Shown here: positions 53,337 through 61,061 of the stretch, one piece after another
How the letters are laid out: every line of letters begins with the position of its first letter
Numbering within the stretch: the stretch's first letter is position 1
From: Pseudomonas lini
GTDB lineage: Bacteria; Pseudomonadota; Gammaproteobacteria; Pseudomonadales; Pseudomonadaceae
Direction: 5' to 3'
Length of the DNA: 64,000 nt
NCBI RefSeq assembly: GCF_001042905.1
Contig: NZ_JYLB01000002.1
Coordinates: forward strand, 620,001-684,000
Notes under the pieces: model-generated
Told to the model about the DNA's origin: nothing
Database searches by the model: none
The model's input: the letters and a program-made list of their open reading frames with translations, nothing else
Translations under genes and position numbers: made by a program

Positions 53337-54125
53337 ATGAGAGTCTGGGCAGTCGCCAATCAAAAGGGTGGTGTCGGTAAAACCACTTCCTCCATCGCTT
53401 TAGCCGGTTTGCTGGCTGAGGCGGGCAAGCGCGTGGTTGTGGTCGATCTCGACCCCCACGGCTCCATGACCAGCTACTTCGGTTACGACCCCGACAGCCT
53501 GGAACGCAGCAGTTACGACCTGTTCCTGCACAAGGGCATTGTGCCGCAAGGCTTGCCCGGTCAGTTGCTGATGCCCACCAGTGACGAGCGCATTTCCCTG
53601 TTGCCATCGAGCACCGCGCTGGCAACCCTTGAGCGCCAGTCGCCGGGCCAGAGTGGTTTGGGCCTGGTGATCGCCAAGAGCCTGGCGCAACTTTGGCAGG
53701 ACTTCGATTACGCGGTGATCGACAGCCCGCCGTTGCTCGGCGTATTGATGGTCAATGCCTTGGCGGCCAGTCAGCAGTTGGTGATCCCGGTGCAGACCGA
53801 GCATCTGGCCGTCAAAGGCCTGGAACGCATGGTCAACACCCTGGCGATGATCAACCGCTCGCGCAAACAGGCGCTGCCGTTCAGCATCGTGCCGACCCTT
53901 TTCGACCGTCGTACCCAGGCGTCCCTCGGCACCCTTCGCGTGCTGCGCGACAAGTACCCGGAAGAAATCTGGCAAGGCTACATCCCGATCGACACCCGCT
54001 TGCGTGACGCGAGCCGGGCAGGGCTGACGCCTTCGCAATTCGACGGCAAGAGCCGTGGCGTTCTCGCTTACCGTGCACTGCTCAAGCATTTGCTGGCGGC
54101 GCAACTTGTTCCGCAGGTGGCTTGA
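53337..54125 (+). CDS. parC: ParA-like ATPase for chemoreceptor array positioning (ParC-type)
   Basis: A 262-residue ParA/MinD family ATPase with deviant Walker A (NQKGGVGKTTSSIALAGLLA), VVDLDPHGSMTSYFGYD and AVIDSPPLLGVLMVNALAAS. It lies between motD and a CheW-domain gene, the position of the ParC ATPase that, with ParP, places chemotaxis arrays at the cell pole in Vibrio and P. aeruginosa. It is not a chromosome-partition ParA: no parB is near. A GGGAGGAA site precedes ATG 53337. A REP palindrome begins 16 bases after the stop. The symbol follows the array-positioning nomenclature, not topoisomerase IV. Confidence 0.85.
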   Translation: MRVWAVANQKGGVGKTTSSIALAGLLAEAGKRVVVVDLDPHGSMTSYFGYDPDSLERSSYDLFLHKGIVPQGLPGQLLMPTSDERISLLPSSTALATLERQSPGQSGLGLVIAKSLAQLWQDFDYAVIDSPPLLGVLMVNALAASQQLVIPVQTEHLAVKGLERMVNTLAMINRSRKQALPFSIVPTLFDRRTQASLGTLRVLRDKYPEEIWQGYIPIDTRLRDASRAGLTPSQFDGKSRGVLAYRALLKHLLAAQLVPQVA

Positions 54126-54140
54126 GATGAACTCAATCCC

Positions 54141-54236
54141 TGTAGGAGCTGCCGCAGGCTGCGATCTTTTGATCCTGCTTTTTGGCGTCCTTGAAAAGAT
54201 CAAGATCAAAAGATCGCAGCCTGCGGCAGCTCCTAC
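54141..54236. repeat. REP palindrome pair between the ParA-like gene and parP
   Basis: Same 29-base units as after fliJ and fliK but in the opposite arrangement: TGTAGGAGCTGCC opens on the left and GCAGCTCCTAC closes on the right, with the CTTTT/AAAAG ends facing inward across a spacer that itself contains GATCAAAAGATC-like sequence. It ends 12 bases before the parP ATG. Confidence 0.92.
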
Positions 54237-54248
54237 GATGGTGTGCGC

Positions 54249-55115
54249 ATGACTCGGCCGGTGAAGATCACCTCGCGTCCGCAACTGGCCCTCCAGTCCT
54301 ATCTGGACGCCTTGTTGCAGGACGCAACCGAAGAGTTGCCGCCAGAAGTCGAGGCGCTGCCCGAGGTTATCGAGGTTGAGGCCGCGCTGGATGAGTTCCA
54401 GGCCGCCGTGCTTGAAGAACAGGCCCGTGATGCGCAGAAACCGGCCGTAGCTGCTGCACCCATCGTTGCGCCAGTGGTGAAAGCACCGGTGGTTGTTATC
54501 GAAGCACCGGCACCGATTCTGGCGCCCGTGTCGACGATTGCACCACTGCTGCAAGCATTGGTGCCGCCGTTGGTCGAAGTTCATCTGCCGCCAAGCAACA
54601 CGCCGCCACCGGTGGAAACCGACGGTCGTCCGTCGTGGGCTGCCGAGCCGTTCGAGTGCTTGTTGTTCGACGTCGCCGGGTTGACCCTGGCGGTGCCGCT
54701 GGTGTGCCTGGGCTCGATTTATTCTCTGGCCGGTCACGAGCTGACACCGTTGTTCGGTCAGCCGGAATGGTTCCTCGGGATCCTGCCGAGCCAGGCCGGA
54801 AACCTGAAAGTGCTGGATACCGCGCGCTGGGTCATGCCGGACCGCTACCGCGATGATTTCCGCCAGGGCCTGCAATACGTTATTTCGGTTCAGGGCTACG
54901 AGTGGGGGCTGGCGGTGCATCAAGTCAGCCGCTCGTTGCGCCTGGACCCGAACGAAATCAAATGGAGAAGCCATCGAGGTCAGCGGCCATGGCTCGCTGG
55001 CACGGTAATTGAGCACATGTGTGCGCTGCTGGACGTTTCCGCCTTGGCCGAGTTGATCGCCAGCGGCGGGGCAAAGCACATGGGCGGCATCAAGCCGCTA
55101 CACAAACCGACATAG
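54249..55115 (+). CDS. parP: CheW-domain protein, ParP-like
   Basis: A 288-residue protein with an Ala/Pro/Val-rich N-terminal half (about 1-125; includes PIVAPVVKAPVVVIEAPAPI) and a C-terminal CheW-like domain (FECLLFDVAGLTLAVPLVCLGSIYSL; WFLGILPSQAGNLKVLDTARWV; MCALLDVSALAELI). This matches ParP, which ties the ParC ATPase to CheA and the receptor array. ATG 54249 starts the natural protein; GTG 54243 is also in frame. No good ribosome site is visible because a REP element reaches almost to the start. Confidence 0.83.
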   Translation: MTRPVKITSRPQLALQSYLDALLQDATEELPPEVEALPEVIEVEAALDEFQAAVLEEQARDAQKPAVAAAPIVAPVVKAPVVVIEAPAPILAPVSTIAPLLQALVPPLVEVHLPPSNTPPPVETDGRPSWAAEPFECLLFDVAGLTLAVPLVCLGSIYSLAGHELTPLFGQPEWFLGILPSQAGNLKVLDTARWVMPDRYRDDFRQGLQYVISVQGYEWGLAVHQVSRSLRLDPNEIKWRSHRGQRPWLAGTVIEHMCALLDVSALAELIASGGAKHMGGIKPLHKPT

Positions 55116-55203
55116 CTGCCGACATAACAAATATGCGACGGCATTGTTGAATGCCGCCAACAGAACACACACCGCCAGAAGCGGTTTTTCGAGGGGTCAG
55201 GGT

Positions 55204-55689
55204 ATGAGTAATCAAGCGACGAATGCAAAAGGTTCTGAAGATCCGATCCTGCAATGGGTAACCTTCAAGCTGGACAACGAAACCTACGGCATCAACGTGA
55301 TGCGCGTTCAGGAAGTCCTGCGCTACACCGAAATCGCCCCGGTCCCGGGTGCTCCGAGCTACGTGCTGGGCATCATCAACCTGCGCGGTAACGTGGTCAC
55401 CGTGATCGACACCCGTCAGCGCTTCGGCCTGATGAATGCCGAGATCAGCGATAACACCCGCATCGTCATCATCGAAGCCGACAAGCAAGTGGTCGGGATC
55501 ATGGTCGACAGCGTGGCTGAAGTGGTTTACCTGCGTCAGTCGGAAATCGAGACCGCGCCGAACGTCGGTAACGAAGAGTCCGCCAAGTTCATTCAAGGTG
55601 TGTGCAACAAGAACAACGAACTGCTGATCCTGGTCGAACTGGACAAGATGATGAGCGAAGAAGAATGGTCGGAACTGGAGAGTATCTGA
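55204..55689 (+). CDS. cheW: Chemotaxis coupling protein CheW
   Basis: Links chemoreceptors to CheA. The 161-residue protein is a single CheW domain (QWVTFKLDNETYGINVMRVQEVLRY; YVLGIINLRGNVVTVIDTRQRFG; VVGIMVDSVAEVVYLRQSEI; LLILVELDKMMSEEEW). ATG 55204 follows GAGGGGTCAGGGT; the longer frame from 55144 is not typical. The next gene starts directly at its stop. Confidence 0.96.
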   Translation: MSNQATNAKGSEDPILQWVTFKLDNETYGINVMRVQEVLRYTEIAPVPGAPSYVLGIINLRGNVVTVIDTRQRFGLMNAEISDNTRIVIIEADKQVVGIMVDSVAEVVYLRQSEIETAPNVGNEESAKFIQGVCNKNNELLILVELDKMMSEEEWSELESI

Positions 55690-56082
55690 TTGATTCTTGA
55701 GGTGGCTGTCATTGTCCTGTTCCTCTTCTGGGCAGGCACGCTGGCGATGTTCCTGGCGTACATCCGCGCTCAGCGGCAGATCGCCGCGCAACAGGCCGAG
55801 GGCGATGCGCTGCGCGATCAGCGCATCAAGGACCTGGCCAAACGCGTCGACGACTACCAGAACGGCAACGTGCGCATGGGTGAAGACCTGCACGAACTGC
55901 GTGCCGTCGTCGGCCCGTTGCCGGACAAACTGGCTCAGTTGGAGCAACGTGATCCGTCGAGTCTTTCATTCGCTCAGGCAGCGCGCCTGGTGGGGATGGG
56001 GGCCAGCGTCGATGAACTGACTCAGTCTTGCGGGTTGACCCAGGCTGAGGCGGAGTTGATGAGTAAGTTGCACAAGAACTGA
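55690..56082 (+). CDS. DUF2802 membrane-anchored protein downstream of cheW
   Basis: A 130-residue protein with one N-terminal membrane helix (LEVAVIVLFLFWAGTLAMFLAYIRA), a coiled-coil region (QQAEGDALRDQRIKDLAKRVDDYQNG) and a C-terminal segment that looks like a small HTH (QAARLVGMGASVDELTQSCGLTQAEAELMSKLH), the DUF2802 pattern. It begins at TTG 55690 directly after the cheW stop. Conserved at this place in pseudomonads; function unknown. A REP palindrome follows. Confidence 0.8.
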   Translation: MILEVAVIVLFLFWAGTLAMFLAYIRAQRQIAAQQAEGDALRDQRIKDLAKRVDDYQNGNVRMGEDLHELRAVVGPLPDKLAQLEQRDPSSLSFAQAARLVGMGASVDELTQSCGLTQAEAELMSKLHKN

Positions 56083-56089
56083 AAAGATC

Positions 56090-56184
56090 AAAAGATCGCA
56101 GCCTCGTTGCACTCGACAGCTCCTACATTGGGACGGTGTACGCCCTGTAGGAGCTGTCGAGTGCAACGAGGCTGCGATCTTTTT
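56090..56184. repeat. Extended REP-like palindrome after the DUF2802 gene
   Basis: Inverted arms of about 36 bases, matching each other perfectly, with the usual ends (AAAAGATCGCAGCC and CTCCTAC) but an altered centre: TCGTTGCACTCGA replaces the usual TGCGG/TTCGG. The right arm is followed by an extra T, so it can also serve as a terminator between the convergent che and minus-strand genes. Confidence 0.9.
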
Positions 56185-56199
56185 GCATTCAACAACGAT

Positions 56200-56529
56200 T
56201 CAATAATCATCCCCGCGCTCGGTGATGTCCTTCTCCACCATCGCAGCATCTGGATCCCGCCCCTCGGGAAACTTGCCCTTCAAATTCCACGCAAACGCAA
56301 TGATCTCGGCAATCGTGCGGTACAACTCCTGCGGAATACTCTCCCCCAATTCCATCCGCGCCAGCAGTTTCACCAGCTCGGCGTTTTCGTAGATAGGCAC
56401 TTCATAATCACGGGCAATCTGCAGAATGGCTTCGGCCAATTCCTCATCACCTTTGGCCGTGAGGGTAGGGGCATGGCTGCCGTCGTATTTGAGGGCGATG
56501 GCCTGGCGCGGTGCGGTAGATTCGTTCAT
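56200..56529 (-). CDS. FlhB C-domain paralogue (EscU/YscU/HrcU family switch-like protein)
   Basis: A 109-residue protein equivalent to the FlhB fragment just after the cleavage site: QAIALKYDGSHAPTLTAKGDEELAEAILQIA aligns by eye with YAVALKYDPDKGNAPVLLAKGSDFLALKIREIA of FlhB. The membrane part and the NPTH motif are missing. Short homologues occur as YlqH in Bacillus and FlhX in Helicobacter, the latter able to support export switching. Start ATG at 56529 overlaps the stop of the FliK-like gene on the same strand, so the two form an operon. Confidence 0.85.
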   Translation of the reverse strand: MNESTAPRQAIALKYDGSHAPTLTAKGDEELAEAILQIARDYEVPIYENAELVKLLARMELGESIPQELYRTIAEIIAFAWNLKGKFPEGRDPDAAMVEKDITERGDDY

Positions 56530-58100
56530 GCGGTTTCGTCGACCCAGCGTTGTTCGAGGCGGGTTTGAGGGCCTTGTGGCGGTGTGCCGAGGTGGCAATC
56601 CAGATCGCCGACGTTCAGGCCGGAGGCCAGCAGGCGTTCGCGCAGCCCGGCCAGATTGCTTTCGATCAAGCTCGCGGTGTACGGCCGTTCGGCCCATAGC
56701 TGACTGGAGAGGCTGCCTTTGATCAACTGGGCCTGAATCTGCAACGGCCCTAACGGCTCCATATCGAACGCCAGTTCGACGCGCCACAACTGTTGCTTGG
56801 GTTCGCGTTCGTCGCGGCGTTCGTGGGGTTGATCTTTCTCGGGCGCTTCTTCGCGCTGGAATTTGACCTGCAACGGCACGATGTCCTGCAGGTTGCGCAT
56901 GGGGATTTCCAGTTGCCAGGTGCTGAGCAGGCGACCGTCGTCGGTGAGGCCGGTCTGTTCCAGGCTCGACAGTTGATGGCTTTGCAGGCGCGAGACGGCC
57001 GCTGCTGCCAGACGCAGCAAGTGTTCCAGATCGCCTTCACCGTCCTGGCTTTGCAGCAAGCGCTCCGGAAGCGGGAAACTGGTCGGCAATGGTTTGGCAC
57101 TGACCTGGCCGAGCATGCCGAGGGCGCTGCGCACGAAACTCGGCAGCGCCTGGGCCAAGGTATTGGCGGCAATGATCGCGTTGAGATTGGTGTTAGCCGG
57201 CAGGCCCGGCGTCAGTTGTGCGATCAACTTGAGCAGGTCGCCCTTCATGTCAGGCGTCAGCGTCGGGTTTTGTCCGGTCAACAGTTTCGCTTCGAGGAAC
57301 AGGCCGCTGTTGGCCAATGCCTGGGCCAGGCCTTTGGGCGTGCTCAGTTGCTGGACGTCCGGCAGACCGGCGAGCAATTTGTCCACGGCGGCGCGCAGGT
57401 CGCTGGAGGTTTGATCCGACGGCGGCAGGTTTTGCAGGACTTTGATCAAGCCATCCAGAGAACCCTGGCGACTTTGCTGGCTGACCAATTGTTGCGTCAC
57501 CGCCAGCTGTTCCTGGCGGCTACTCAACGGGACGAATTTCAGGGTCTGGGTGTCCTGCACCAAGGCGCTCAGCAATGTACCGATGCGCAGTGGCGTCGGG
57601 CTGTCGATACTCAGGGTGCTGCCGCTTAGCGCGGTGTTGAGCAGGCTCACCATCGAGCGAAACACTGTCGGCTGGCCCGGCACCTGTGGCCTCACCTGAG
57701 AGGTCAGCACTTTGCCTTGCAGCAAGGTGCCGACCGGCAGTTGCGCCGTGTCGATGCGGGTGAGGGTGGCGACGCTGGAGGCGATGGCCTGTTGCACCGT
57801 GACCGCCAGATTGCCCGCCGATGGCTGGGTGATCGCCAGGCTGGTGCCTTGGGGCAGCGGCTGGGTGCTGGTGGCCTGGACCGTGGTCTGGCGGCCGCTG
57901 TCGAGGGTGACCTTGAGCAACAGTTGAAAAGTCTGATCCGTCTGCTTGAGCGACAGCACTTCGGCTTTGGCGGTTTGACCGGCAGTGATCAGGCCCTCCA
58001 TCGGCGTCAGCAGCTTGAGCAACTCGCCGTTGATCACCAGCGGACGCGTGACCGCCGCAGTGGTTGGCGGTAGCGGGAGGATGTTCATTTCGCCTGTCAT
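56526..58100 (-). CDS. FliK-like flagellar hook-length control domain protein
   Basis: A 524-residue protein with a Gln/Thr/Leu-rich N-terminal part containing an SH3-like stretch (TAKAEVLSLKQTDQTFQLLLKVTLDSG) and a C-terminal Flg_hook domain at about 430-510 (VELAFDMEPLGPLQIQAQLI; SQLWAERPYTASLIESNLAGLRERLL; LNVGDLDCHLG). This corresponds to the C domain of FliK. ATG at 58100 is used; an in-frame ATG at 58088 is an alternative. It is transcribed away from ccmA and coupled to the FlhB C-domain paralogue. Confidence 0.82.
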   Translation of the reverse strand: MTGEMNILPLPPTTAAVTRPLVINGELLKLLTPMEGLITAGQTAKAEVLSLKQTDQTFQLLLKVTLDSGRQTTVQATSTQPLPQGTSLAITQPSAGNLAVTVQQAIASSVATLTRIDTAQLPVGTLLQGKVLTSQVRPQVPGQPTVFRSMVSLLNTALSGSTLSIDSPTPLRIGTLLSALVQDTQTLKFVPLSSRQEQLAVTQQLVSQQSRQGSLDGLIKVLQNLPPSDQTSSDLRAAVDKLLAGLPDVQQLSTPKGLAQALANSGLFLEAKLLTGQNPTLTPDMKGDLLKLIAQLTPGLPANTNLNAIIAANTLAQALPSFVRSALGMLGQVSAKPLPTSFPLPERLLQSQDGEGDLEHLLRLAAAAVSRLQSHQLSSLEQTGLTDDGRLLSTWQLEIPMRNLQDIVPLQVKFQREEAPEKDQPHERRDEREPKQQLWRVELAFDMEPLGPLQIQAQLIKGSLSSQLWAERPYTASLIESNLAGLRERLLASGLNVGDLDCHLGTPPQGPQTRLEQRWVDETA

Positions 58101-58151
58101 ACGCGGTCACAACCTGAGGAAAATGCACTCTTTAGAGTAAGGCATGGCATG

Positions 58152-58157
58152 TATAAT
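58152..58157 (+). promoter_or_regulatory. Possible -10 element for the ccm operon
   Basis: A perfect TATAAT stands in the 198-base divergent gap between the FliK-like gene and ccmA. No good -35 is found at 16-18 bases, so the assignment rests on the -10 and position alone. Confidence 0.35.
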
Positions 58158-58298
58158 GCCGCCCCGTTGTATACAGAGTGGCGAAAACATTGCATTTGTT
58201 TGACGCAGCTCTCTAGAACAAGCCGTCATTGCATCTATGCTGCATCTCTTTAACGGCCGCACCAGAGCCGACTTGAACCGTATAAGGCCCGTGATCTC

Positions 58299-58934
58299 TT
58301 GACCAGTCCTGTCCTGCAAACCGTTGCCCTTGCCTGTGAGCGAGACCTTCGGCTGCTCTTCGAAAATCTCGAATTGAGACTGGCCAGTGGCGAAATGTTG
58401 CAGATCAGCGGCCCCAACGGCAGTGGCAAGACCAGCCTTTTACGTCTGTTATGCGGTTTGATGCACCCGACCGCCGGTCAAGTATTGTTAAACGGCCAGC
58501 CATTGCATGAGCAGCGCAGTGAACTGGCGCGCAACCTGTTGTGGATCGGCCATGCCGCCGGCATCAAGGATTTGCTGACCCCTGAGGAAAACCTCAGTTG
58601 GCTCTGCGCGTTGCATCAACCGGCCTCCCATGAGGCGATCTGGCAGGCGCTGGAGGCTGTGGGGCTACGCGGTTTCGAGGATGTTCCCTGCCACACCCTG
58701 TCGGCCGGCCAGCAACGTCGCGTGGCCTTGGCGCGGTTATACCTGGACAGCCCGCCGCTGTGGATCCTCGATGAGCCGTTCACCGCGCTCGACAAACAAG
58801 GCGTGGCGCAACTTGAAGAACACTTGGCTGCGCATTGCGAGCGGGGCGGCATTGTGGTCCTGACCACTCACCACACGCTGACCAGGATGCCGGCCGGCTA
58901 TCGCGATATTGATTTGGGGAATTGGGCCGTATGA
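58299..58934 (+). CDS. ccmA: Haem exporter ATP-binding protein CcmA
   Basis: ATPase of the CcmABCD complex that releases haem-loaded CcmE. The 211-residue ABC protein has Walker [15 protein letters not shown], signature [14 protein letters not shown] and Walker [12 protein letters not shown]. It starts at TTG 58299 ([16 protein letters not shown]); no ATG fits better. First gene of the cytochrome c maturation operon; ccmB overlaps its end. Confidence 0.94.
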   Translation: MTSPVLQTVALACERDLRLLFENLELRLASGEMLQISGPNGSGKTSLLRLLCGLMHPTAGQVLLNGQPLHEQRSELARNLLWIGHAAGIKDLLTPEENLSWLCALHQPASHEAIWQALEAVGLRGFEDVPCHTLSAGQQRRVALARLYLDSPPLWILDEPFTALDKQGVAQLEEHLAAHCERGGIVVLTTHHTLTRMPAGYRDIDLGNWAV

Positions 58935-59599
58935 GTGTTTTCGGCCTGTTGGTCGCCCGCGAGGCCCGTTTGCTGTTCCGCCGTCCTGCTGAATTGGCGA
59001 ATCCGCTGGTGTTCTTTGCCATCGTCGTCTCTTTGTTCCCATTGGCGGTCGGCGCCGGGCCTCAATTGTTGCAAACCTTGTCCCCGGGGCTGGTCTGGGT
59101 GGCAGCCCTTTTATCGGTTTTGCTCTCGCTGGACGGGCTTTTCCGCAGTGATTTCGAAGATGGATCGCTTGAGCAGTGGGTCCTTTCGCCGCACCCCCTG
59201 CCTATTCTGGTTTTGGCCAAGGTACTGGCACACTGGGCGTTTTCCGGCCTGGCGCTGGTTTTGCTCGCACCCTTGCTGGCGTTGATGCTTGGTTTACCTG
59301 CCGCCTGTCTGCCGGTGTTGCTGCTTTCTTTATTGCTGGGTACACCGGTGCTGAGCCTGCTCGGTGCGGTGGGCGCGGCGTTGACGGTAGGATTGAAGCG
59401 CGGCGGCCTGTTGCTGGCGTTGCTGATTCTGCCGCTGTACATCCCGGTGTTGATTCTCGGCAGTGGCGCCTTGCAGGCGGCATTGCAGGGCATGCCGGCG
59501 ACCGGTTATCTCTTGTGGCTTGGTAGCCTGACCGCCCTGGCGATAACCCTGACACCTTTTGCAATAGCTGCTGGCCTGAAGATCAGCGTCGGCGAATAA
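58931..59599 (+). CDS. ccmB: Haem exporter membrane subunit CcmB
   Basis: A 222-residue membrane protein with six predicted helices, partner of CcmA. Family motifs are [32 protein letters not shown] near the start and [13 protein letters not shown] in the second loop. ATG 58931 overlaps the ccmA stop. Confidence 0.95.
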   Translation: MSVFGLLVAREARLLFRRPAELANPLVFFAIVVSLFPLAVGAGPQLLQTLSPGLVWVAALLSVLLSLDGLFRSDFEDGSLEQWVLSPHPLPILVLAKVLAHWAFSGLALVLLAPLLALMLGLPAACLPVLLLSLLLGTPVLSLLGAVGAALTVGLKRGGLLLALLILPLYIPVLILGSGALQAALQGMPATGYLLWLGSLTALAITLTPFAIAAGLKISVGE

Positions 59600-59605
59600 T
59601 GAGGT

Positions 59606-59624
59606 CTGATCAAATTTTGATCAG
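59606..59624. other. Short inverted repeat between ccmB and ccmC
   Basis: CTGATCAAA (59606-59614) and TTTGATCAG (59616-59624) flank a single T; the outer bases GGTC and GACC extend the fold. It may be an mRNA hairpin or an operator. Confidence 0.6.
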
Positions 59625-59677
59625 TAAAGACCCTTCGCTGCTCGTGATGACGAACAGCAACCGTGATGGAAACAGCA

Positions 59678-60433
59678 ATGAACTGGACCTGGTTTCATAA
59701 GCTCGGCTCACCCAAATGGTTTTACGGTATCAGTGGCAAACTGTTGCCATGGCTGAGCGTCGCGGCGTTGCTGCTGATCAGCATCGGTGTGGTTTGGGGG
59801 TTGGCCTTCGCGCCGCCGGACTACCAGCAAGGCAACAGCTTTCGGATCATCTATATCCACGTCCCGGCCGCCATGTTGGCGCAGTCCATTTACGTGATGC
59901 TGGCCGTGTGCGGCATCGTCGGGCTGGTCTGGAAGATGAAGTTGGCCGACGTCGCCCTGCAATGCGCCGCGCCGATCGGTGCCTGGATGACCGCCGTGGC
60001 GCTGGTCACCGGCGCGATCTGGGGCAAACCGACCTGGGGTTCGTGGTGGGTCTGGGATGCGCGACTTACGTCCATGCTTATTCTGCTGTTTCTGTACTTC
60101 GGTCTTATTGCGCTCGGCAACGCCATCAGCAATCGTGACAGTGCCGCCAAGGCCTGTGCGGTACTGGCAATCGTCGGCGTGATCAACATCCCGATCATCA
60201 AATACTCGGTGGAGTGGTGGAACACCCTGCACCAGGGCGCGACCTTCACCCTCACCGAAAAACCGGCAATGCCAGTCGAAATGTGGCTGCCACTGCTGCT
60301 GACGGCGCTGGGTTTCTACTGTTTCTTCGGCGCGGTGCTGTTGCTGCGCATGCGCCTTGAAGTGCTCAAGCGCGAAGCCCGGGCGAGCTGGGTGAAAACC
60401 GAAGTGCAGAACAGTCTGGAGGTCGCTCGATGA
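59678..60433 (+). CDS. ccmC: Haem transporter CcmC
   Basis: Presents haem to CcmE in the periplasm. The 251-residue protein has six membrane helices and the tryptophan-rich WWD motif ([19 protein letters not shown]) between conserved histidines ([19 protein letters not shown]). ATG 59678 ([10 protein letters not shown]) is chosen; ATG 59666 and GTG 59663 are in frame upstream. ccmD starts within its stop. Confidence 0.95.
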   Translation: MNWTWFHKLGSPKWFYGISGKLLPWLSVAALLLISIGVVWGLAFAPPDYQQGNSFRIIYIHVPAAMLAQSIYVMLAVCGIVGLVWKMKLADVALQCAAPIGAWMTAVALVTGAIWGKPTWGSWWVWDARLTSMLILLFLYFGLIALGNAISNRDSAAKACAVLAIVGVINIPIIKYSVEWWNTLHQGATFTLTEKPAMPVEMWLPLLLTALGFYCFFGAVLLLRMRLEVLKREARASWVKTEVQNSLEVAR

Positions 60434-60606
60434 GTTTCGCTTCATTCGGCGACTTTCTCGCCATGGGCCATCACGGCCTGTATGTCTGGTCAGCCTATGG
60501 CATAAGCCTTGCGGTGCTGGCCCTCAACGTGGTGGCGCCGATCCTGGCCCGCAAGCGGTATCTGCAACAAGAGGCGCGTCGTCTGCGCCGGGAGAACGGC
60601 AAGTGA
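60430..60606 (+). CDS. ccmD: Haem exporter protein CcmD
   Basis: A 58-residue protein with one membrane helix ([20 protein letters not shown]) and a basic cytoplasmic tail ([19 protein letters not shown]). It begins [20 protein letters not shown]. CcmD stabilises CcmC-haem-CcmE and is needed for release of holo-CcmE. ATG 60430 overlaps the ccmC stop, and its own stop overlaps the GTG of ccmE. Confidence 0.93.
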   Translation: MSFASFGDFLAMGHHGLYVWSAYGISLAVLALNVVAPILARKRYLQQEARRLRRENGK

Positions 60607-61058
60607 ATCCCCTGCGTAAAAAGCGTCTTATCATCATTTTCGCGATCCTGGTCGGTGTCGGCGCTGCCGTCGGCCTGGCCTTGAGCGCCTTGAAGCAGAA
60701 CATCAATCTGTTTTACACCCCGACCCAGATCGCCAACGGCGAAGCGCCGCAAGACACGCGCATTCGTGCGGGCGGCATGGTCGAGAAAGGTTCGCTGCAA
60801 CGTTCCGGCGATTCCCTGGACGTGAAATTCATCGTCACCGACTTCAACAAATCCGTGACCATCAGTTATCGCGGCATCCTGCCGGACCTGTTCCGTGAAG
60901 GGCAGGGCATTGTCGCCCTCGGCAAGCTCAATGCTGACGGCGTGGTAGTGGCCGACGAAGTACTGGCCAAGCACGATGAAAAGTACATGCCGCCGGAAGT
61001 GACCAAGGCTCTGAAAGACAGCGGTCAATCTGCTCCAACGCCCGCGAAGGAGGGTTGA
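60603..61058 (+). CDS. ccmE: Cytochrome c-type biogenesis protein CcmE (haem chaperone)
   Basis: Binds haem covalently in the periplasm. The 151-residue protein has an N-terminal anchor ([20 protein letters not shown]), a beta-barrel domain ([35 protein letters not shown]) and the haem-binding H124 with Y128 in [14 protein letters not shown]. Start is GTG 60603. Confidence 0.96.
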   Translation: MNPLRKKRLIIIFAILVGVGAAVGLALSALKQNINLFYTPTQIANGEAPQDTRIRAGGMVEKGSLQRSGDSLDVKFIVTDFNKSVTISYRGILPDLFREGQGIVALGKLNADGVVVADEVLAKHDEKYMPPEVTKALKDSGQSAPTPAKEG

Positions 61059-61061
61059 TCG

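Noticed and set aside
53337..54125. Chromosome or plasmid partition ParA
   Set aside because: No parB or parS-like repeats are nearby, and the gene is flanked by motD and CheW-domain genes, which points to chemotaxis array positioning.
31079..56184. CRISPR array from the repeated palindromes
   Set aside because: The repeats are kilobases apart, lie between unrelated genes and match REP sequences; there are no regular spacers or cas genes.
59606..59624. Anr/FNR box between ccmB and ccmC
   Set aside because: An FNR box is TTGAT-N4-ATCAA; here the half-sites are in the opposite order (ATCAA..TTGAT), so it does not fit.
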